Of a stretch of DNA of 64,000 bases, positions 57,801 through 64,000 are shown piece after piece. This DNA is from Saturnia japonica. Its lineage: Eukaryota > Arthropoda > Insecta > Lepidoptera > Saturniidae. Below the pieces are notes generated by a model. The model saw only the letters and a list, made by a program, of their open reading frames with translations, had not been told where the DNA came from and searched no databases. The position numbers were made by a program, and so were the translations under genes. Position 1 is the first letter of the stretch. Every line of letters starts with the position of its first letter. The stretch spans positions 12,338,001-12,402,000 of the forward strand of contig CM065309.1 in the NCBI GenBank assembly GCA_033032175.1, read 5' to 3'.

Positions 57801-57921
57801 GAATAACCTTAGCTTTTTAGAAAGAATTGCAAAATACGAAAAAAAAAAAAAAATTATATTGAACTACTAAGTAAGTATTGAGTAAGAATCTTACGTTTTT
57901 TTTTACAATATCTTTCTTATA

Positions 57922-58149
57922 ATGAAAATTATTTTATATGCGTATTCTCAAAGGACTTTTGATTCATTGCCTTATGATGAGGATTTAAAATTAATTTTGC
58001 GAATTTACTATCTACTGACTTTACAACCTGCGGACTGTATTACATTGGAATTTGCATGTCAATTTGCAGGAAGATTTAATACACTTTCAAATTTGCTATT
58101 GAAATCCAGGAAAATGTCACTTTGTAATCGTATGGTCCAGTGTACGTAA
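57922..58149 (+). CDS. Unrecognised 75-codon ORF, possibly coding
   Basis: The frame from an ATG at 57922 encodes a leucine-rich, fairly balanced peptide ('SLPYDEDLKLILRIYYLLTL', 'LEFACQFAGRFNTLSNLLLK'). Its amino-acid mix is less obviously a by-product of AT-rich DNA than other short frames here. No signal peptide, membrane segment or known motif is recognised. A GC-richer patch follows at 58195-58370. It could be a fragment of an old transposon protein or chance. Confidence 0.2.
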   Translation: MKIILYAYSQRTFDSLPYDEDLKLILRIYYLLTLQPADCITLEFACQFAGRFNTLSNLLLKSRKMSLCNRMVQCT

Positions 58150-58705
58150 TATAACATTTTTTAAGTATCTATTGTAAATTTGAAAATTATACAGCCATGA
58201 GTAACCATCTCATTACTACAGTTCTCACAGCCGCGCCGGCTTAACCTAACCCAGTAACGTGAGGCACTTGGCTTGATACCGGCTCTTTGAATATGCATGT
58301 CGCTCTCGAGTCTCGAGCCTAGCCGCAACCGTATAGAGTCACTCAAGTAGAACCCGTTACTTCTAGTTTATCCATTAGGTAGAGATTTCAAACACTGAAG
58401 ATAGCTTAAGGCGAATAATTTCCTAAAACGTTCTAAAATTAAACTTAAAATAAGAATTGGGAACCAATACGAAAGCAAAGCATTAATGCATTTGAAATAA
58501 TTTAAATATAAAAAAATAGTAGTGCATTATCTTTGCCTATTTGAATGTGACATGACATGTAGACCAATAGAGATATATAGAACCATAGAAGTGATATTAT
58601 ATTCAATAAAATTGTATTTATTTAGATATTTATTATCTTTAATTTAAAATATTGTCAAAACATTTTCACTAGCAATAGAAGTACTAAAGTTCATTGTTAG
58701 TGTAG
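58150..58705. other. Unassigned DNA with a GC-richer patch
   Basis: 58195-58370 has more G and C than its surroundings and contains 'ctctcgagtctcgagcct', but no family is recognised. The rest is AT-rich. Confidence 0.4.
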
Positions 58706-58960
58706 TCTATACGTAGTAAATATAATAAATACCCATAATATTGACGTGTGCGGTGGGAGGGGGGAGCGGAGAGCAACAGCTCGCCGCCTGGCACTCGCAT
58801 TTCCAAGTCACGGTGAAGCTGTAAAATCCGTCTGAGGCTTCAGGACCCTTATGGCTAACAGTGTAGTCAGTCAGAAAAAAAAGCACTCACTCTCTCATGG
58901 TCGGGACACCGGACGGATAACAGCGGCGTTCGGAAATATTATTTCCAATACTACAGCTAG
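58706..58960 (+). mobile_element. Helitron-like non-autonomous element with 3' hairpin
   Basis: The 3' end has a perfect stem 'ggaaat-att-atttcc' at 58932-58946, followed by exactly 10 bases and then CTAG (58957-58960) before a T, which is the Helitron 3' signature. The proposed 5' end 'tctatacgtagtaaatataa' at 58706 starts with TC but follows G, not the usual A. Inside is a G-rich stretch ('cggtgggaggggggagcgga'). No protein is encoded, so it would depend on a RepHel protein elsewhere. Confidence 0.55.
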
Positions 58961-60229
58961 TATGTTTGCAAATCAAAGACATTATTATAAACATTTGGAA
59001 AAATATACGATTGTTTATCTATTTTGAAAAAAAAAACCTGGTAAGCCATTCAGAAATTATACCCAAATGAAATGTCTATAAACTTACACGAAGTTCACGT
59101 AGTCATTAGAGATTACTATTAATCTGAGGATTAATTTATTATTTTTTATACATTCTCTATTCCTATTACATTTCCTATGAACAGAAAGAAGGCTCATTAA
59201 AAAAACTTTCTTAGTACACATGTAATAAATACACGCACAAATATGCACATATATTGCTTTAATTTTCTGTTCTATAATTTGCATTGTATTTAAATCAACA
59301 TGCGCCACCTACTCTTCTCTTTTAATTCGAATTGTATCGCAGGCATCCATATTACAGGCATAGATTAGTTTGGAGCCTCAGTTAACGCTAAATATGTATT
59401 TGAACTTGTTTTTGGTAACAAAAATATTTATATTTTATTATGTTGCATATACGAAATCAAGTATTGGCCATTGAAAATTACATATTATCAGAAAATAATT
59501 TGAAAATTAAATACTAAAATAAATTAATTATTTATGTTATCAAACATTATTACAAAACCTTTCGAATTAGAAACATGATGTGTGTCGTATATAGTACGAC
59601 ACAGAAAAACTTTCCTTTTCTCGTTCATGTTATAAACTCAATTCGGTTGGAAATCTTCGTTCATATAATAGCATCTCAGTTTTATCTTCTGCACAAAAAT
59701 GTCTTGTGTAGCCTGCGTTCTCTGGGACAAAGCAATTTTCGTTAAGGGGCCATTTCGGAGCTTGCAGCTGGTGGTTGCCAAGTTAATCTATTTTTACGCA
59801 GTTTACTGGATTATATTTAATCATGACCATCTTTGATATTAATTTGAAAAACCATACTATAAAATCTTTATATAAGTACCAAGAATTACTTACAACAAGC
59901 TAAATTATTAAAAAGAAACAAAAACTCGACTGCAACAAAACACGACTAAAAGAATATATTTTTACTTTTTATTTGATTCCCAGACGTCGTACTTAAATAT
60001 TATATCACTCCCATAATTAAAATGAATCTAACGACTTCTCGTATGCTATCAAACCATGAAGCAGTTTAAGTTGCAGTGCGTGCCAAACAAGTAAAGATAC
60101 ATACATAAGCTAAAAAAATAACCCTCCTTTTTTGCAGTTGGGTAAAAAAAAAAGTTTACGTGATCCCTGTCACTGTATTACAATTTTTAAATTTGAAATA
60201 TATCTAATATCCTAGCATTGCTTCTATAT
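58961..60229. other. AT-rich DNA, no gene seen
   Basis: Only a perfect 9-bp hairpin ('tgtgtcgta' at 59581-59589 against 59595-59603, 5-base loop) stands out. Confidence 0.5.
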
Positions 60230-60390
60230 TCTACTCATTTACGTAAAAGTAGCTTAACGGATTTAGATGAAATTTTGCACACAGAGAATTTATAACCTGG
60301 ATTACATAACATCCGTTACTTCTAATCCTGGTAAAGACCCAATTATCAATTTTACGAAGTCGCAGACAGAAGCTCGTATCTTATAAATGT
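60230..60390 (+). repeat. Hel-A like fragment
   Basis: The phrase 'taacggatttagatgaaatt' with 'ttgcacacagagaa', followed by 'ttacgaagtcgcagacagaa', recalls the Hel-A core and 3' region. Diverged and incomplete. Confidence 0.4.
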
Positions 60391-61204
60391 GAAAGTGCCT
60401 TTGTTTTAATATTTATTTATTGAATTGGCATAAGAGACGATTGTACCACGGAATAGAACAAAGAATATGATTTATGAATTATTTCTAAAAAGAATTTACG
60501 CTCAGTAAAGCGGGTGGTTAAGACTAGTAAATAAGGCAATCTTTAGAGTTATTTTTAAGGATAATTAATTTTGTCATTAAACGTCGTCTCTTAGACAGAT
60601 TAATATAAGAGATTAATGATATCAGCTTCTCAGGCGACAACCACAAGCAATATATGTTTTTCTCGGCGAAAAACTTTATTATGTCATAAGAATAAAAAGA
60701 AAAGATTTATGGCTCTGATACGTTAATGTAGTAATAAAAGCGAAATAACATAATTCCACCTTTTCATTGCTCTTATTCCAATGGTTCGTGCCTATGGTTC
60801 CGTATAAAATATATACCCGAAATAATCATCAGTATTCAACGAACTGGATAATCTCTGTCTCCTTATTTCCATAATCTCAGCGGTTTCCTCATTCTGTTCA
60901 TGGGACAAATGATCTCTTAATTCAATTCTCCTTTTAAGTTCCTGTAAGTATTAGCAAGAAATGTAGCGAGCCACTTCATATTATAGACATTTTGTTACAA
61001 TTATGCACGGTTATCGAAAAAACTTAGGCTCATCAATAATTTTTATAACGCGCTTCGCTTAAGGAAGTATATCTTTACAATAAAAAAAATAAACTATGTA
61101 ATGAAAATTGCTTCCAGAACATTAAGTGAAATATTCCATACAGAAACTTATTTCAGACTCCTCCGGAAATTAAATAAAGTTAAAGATCGCGTAAATAATT
61201 TGTA
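60391..61204. other. AT-rich DNA, no gene seen
   Basis: Nothing recognised on either strand. Confidence 0.5.
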
Positions 61205-61340
61205 TCTTATTATATTAAGTAAGCAATTCTTGTATATATATATGTAACTGGTTTCTCGGAAACGGCTATAACGATTTTGATGAAACTTTGCATTTAGATA
61301 ATGTTTTACATTCCAAGATTACCTAGAGAGGCGTTTTTCT
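61205..61340 (+). repeat. Short dispersed repeat (GAGCAATTCTTG family), copy 3
   Basis: It has 'agtaagcaattcttgtatat', 'actggtttctcggaaacggc' and 'gattttgatgaaactttgca'. Most complete of the three copies. Confidence 0.6.
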
Positions 61341-62771
61341 TTTTTATATATAAGACACTGAGTACATCTCGGTCGCCCAGATATTAATAATAAAATACGC
61401 AATGTAATAGAGTCTATTAATATTCTTTTGAAAACTCGAGTAATAGAATTAACATTCTATTTATCTACATGTAAATATTTAGTACTCTATGAACATTATA
61501 ATCATTAATTATAAGTGTTAACAAATACTTAAACAAAATATGTAATGTTTTACTTCCACATAATGTTATCATATTAAAAAAAAAAACCACGAAATCCGAT
61601 TTATGTGATAGGTAATTTATCTCACAATTTTATATAGTTCTGTGAATTAAATTAATCTATAGAATGTATTTCTTAATTTTTATAGCATGTAAATCAAGGT
61701 AACATGATAAATATCTTATCAAGAAGTAAAACATCTTCTAAGATATAGGTAACTACTTAGTTCAATCTTTGTATTGCAATATCCTTTAATTGAAATAATG
61801 TGAACATGAAATATTTAACGTTATCAATGTTTTAGCAGTAGTTTTTTCAAATTTTGATATTTTTATACGTTGCATTTTAAATGGTTATTTTCCCAAAATG
61901 CACGTGCTCATTCCATAGTCTAAAATAATATAATAACATATAAAATCATAATATTAATAAATTTCACAAGTCACAAGAGTAAAATAGGGACTAATTGAAG
62001 TTCATCTTCCATACAACAAGAATCTACTAAGACATTTTTTAAATTAACTACTATGCATTATTATTAAAAAAAATTACAGCAAAAGTCTTATAGCTATGGT
62101 CTAAATCAAAGTACATAAACAGTTTTCGTCATTAACAATTGCATGAATCATCCCTTTTCTCTATATACTTTACCTGCATGTGGTCACCCTAATGATTTGT
62201 TTTTTTGTTATTTTATCTGACTGGGGTATTGTGTTTTTTAAGACCCCTTAAAAGTACATTCCTAAGTAAATTAATACATTTTAAATTGAGTTTAATGTAC
62301 TTGATTTTGTGCCAAATTCTGGTGGTTGTAAAACAAGCAGAGGGACGCGACGCGCTCGGAGGAAATATAGTATATTAGTGGGATGAGCTATCACTAGGCC
62401 TATCAATTCATGTAAATTTCAGCTCTAGATATTTTAAGATGAAGCAACTGGGTCTAACTGAACTTCAGCTTCCATAAAAAAGAATCTAATAAATCGTTTT
62501 TTTTTTGTGTTAACTATGCATTATTTAAAAATAAGATATACTCAAAAATCTTATAATTATGGTCTAATTCAAAGTAAATAAACAGTTTTTGTCGAAAACG
62601 AAAAATAATTTTTAAAAATCCTATTTCCTCTAGCGGCAACTTTTATCCCAGTGTGCGACGTATTAACGACTTCAAACTTCGAGAAATCATGTAAATTGCA
62701 TGGTCCATTCACTGACAGGTCGATAGTTTTGCTAATATTTTGTTTTTATTGTATCACGGCAATGTGACGAT
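61341..62771. other. AT-rich DNA with an internal imperfect repeat
   Basis: 61995-62130 and 62450-62600 share wording ('gaagttcatcttccatacaa' versus 'gaacttcagcttccataaaa', 'actatgcattattatt' versus 'actatgcattattta', 'aaagtacataaacagttttc' versus 'aaagtaaataaacagttttt'). This suggests an old local duplication of about 140 bp spaced by about 460 bp. No gene. Confidence 0.5.
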
Positions 62772-63012
62772 ACTGAACCTGGGGGGTAATCCAAAAACAA
62801 CGGAGATCACAGAGAGATCGATATTCCATCGACGGTAATCATTATTATTCCGGCCTGTAAGTCTCTCGGCAGCTGGAGGATATATTATACCGGCTGATTT
62901 TAGAATGCGACACGCCTAAGCGTGCTCCTAAAAGGGGTGTGTGTTACACCTGGTATATGGTTATCATGATCCAGTCGGACGAAATTGTCGTGTCCTAACC
63001 ATCCAGCCACAC
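62772..63012 (-). mobile_element. LINE 3'-end fragment (family T1), minus strand
   Basis: On the minus strand the order 'taccaggtgtaac', 'ggcgtgtcgcattctaaaat', 'cagccggtat', 'gattaccgtcgatgga' and 'ctctctgtgatctccgttg' matches 4060-4220. No coding frame remains. Confidence 0.6.
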
Positions 63013-63299
63013 AAAATAAAAATATTATTTTGGTACACGCTAAAGCATGAACTAGAGGTATATTGCGCTGGTCTTAACTATTCGACCGACACTACGTAAA
63101 TAGCAGCCGTAAGCCGTTTTTGGTGAAATACATCCTTTCATTAGAAAACCTGCATGGTTGTATTATGAAATTATAATATTTATTCCTGAAACTTGTTCTT
63201 TAGTGCCTCTTATAGGAACTACTCTGAAATATAGTTGTCTAAACAGTCCTATAGAGCAGGTGGTGATAGGTTTGACAAGTGCGTAGCATGGATTTGAAT

Positions 63300-63420
63300 C
63301 GAAGATAGCTCAGTAGTAGTAGAATCAGATCCAGTCGAGAAAGGCGTAATTTCGAAGTTTACTATAAGCCTGAGCTATGAAGGAAACGTCCTGACAAACC
63401 ATAGCAGAATTTCCTAACAT
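63300..63420 (+). mobile_element. SINE-A head, decayed copy
   Basis: 'gaagatagctcagtagtagt', then 'tttcgaagttt', 'agcctgagctatgaaggaaa' and 'acaaaccatagcagaat' follow the order of the SINE-A head and early body, with many changes. Confidence 0.5.
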
Positions 63421-64000
63421 TTTTTAGTAATTCCATACCTCATTTTCAAGATCAACGGTGTATTTCAGCGGATGCTCTTCAGAATAATCTCCTCTAGGCT
63501 GGGTCTGCAAATTACCATCTCCATCCGTCCATCGTTCATCGTGACTTTAAATATGATTTTGGTTAAATATTCTTCTTTAAAACAACATAAAATTACAAAA
63601 GTTAACTACCCTTTTCAAACTTTATCTTTTAAAAAAGAAATAATAGTTATTATCGTTTCATTAAAAATTGAAATTTTTGTCGAAATTTTAGCTTCTGTTG
63701 TAAAAATAAATGGATTTACATGTGGAACGTGTGTAATATAATATGTCGTCACTGCGTCACATGATTTGTATTGTGCTTTCTATTGAATGCTCTCATAAAT
63801 ATCAACCTTCTCTTGTAATTGGAATATTTTTGCGAAAATATTAGTCCAACTGTAAAAAAATTTACACGAATTTTAGCTTGAAAGGGTTAAATAATTTTTA
63901 TCTTCTATTTGGAGTTATTGCTTTATTCATAAAAATATATAAAAAAACTCTTTTCATAATTCGTAATATCGTGTAGAAAAATATAGTATTGTGATCATAG
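63421..64000. other. AT-rich DNA, no gene seen
   Basis: The 89-codon frame at 63472-63741 has no family features and is probably chance. Nothing else is recognised. Confidence 0.45.

Noticed and set aside
57922..58150. Confident host gene
   Set aside because: There is no motif, splice structure or conservation evidence. It is kept only as a low-confidence ORF.

Overview
The window is AT-rich eukaryotic DNA from an insect, most likely a moth or butterfly. The inference rests on its mobile-element content: RTE-type LINEs ending in an ATG repeat, CR1/Jockey-type LINE 3' ends, three tRNA-derived SINE families, several Tc1/mariner lineages with TA target duplications, and repeats with Helitron-like ends. 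There are no operons, Shine-Dalgarno sites or dense long ORFs. I find no intact host protein-coding gene. The stretch reads as a long intron or a gene-poor intergenic region filled with decayed transposons.

Layout. 0-9 kb: AT-rich DNA with SINE copies (1.2, 7.1 kb), a LINE 3' end (4.0 kb), a LINE RNase H remnant (5.1 kb) and a diverged dispersed repeat (4.5 and 8.1 kb). 9-13 kb: mostly featureless, with one dispersed repeat at 11.0 kb. 13.3-17.3 kb: a graveyard of LINE pieces (a 3' end, RT thumb, RT/RNase H, a C-terminal domain and an opposing RT fragment). 17.9-19.3 kb: a mariner with both ends but a broken transposase. 20.5 kb: an RTE C-terminal scrap. 25.33-26.64 kb: the best-preserved DNA transposon, a Tc1/mariner-superfamily element with perfect 33-bp ends. 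28-30 kb: three SINE insertions. 30.4-33.2 kb: a deleted mariner next to a CR1/Jockey-type LINE. 34.6-37.3 kb: a cluster of Helitron-like repeats. 39.5-41.6 kb: a composite in which a LINE piece and an unknown segment interrupt a second mariner. 43.28-46.29 kb: a full-length RTE LINE with an 8-bp target duplication. 46.8-47.2 kb: a CpG-rich island ending in a consensus splice donor on the minus strand, the only candidate for a host promoter or first exon. 48.9-64 kb: SINEs, LINE ends and Helitron-like pieces in AT-rich DNA.

How parts relate. The SINE at 56.1 kb shares its 3' end with the LINE fragments at 16.5 and 49.0 kb, the expected arrangement when a SINE borrows that LINE's reverse transcriptase. 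Every autonomous element here is inactive: the RTE has lost a catalytic aspartate (FADD to FADG), and the transposases carry stops, frameshifts or deletions. Identifications rest on translated motifs and comparisons by eye. No database search was possible, so family names are best guesses at clade level.
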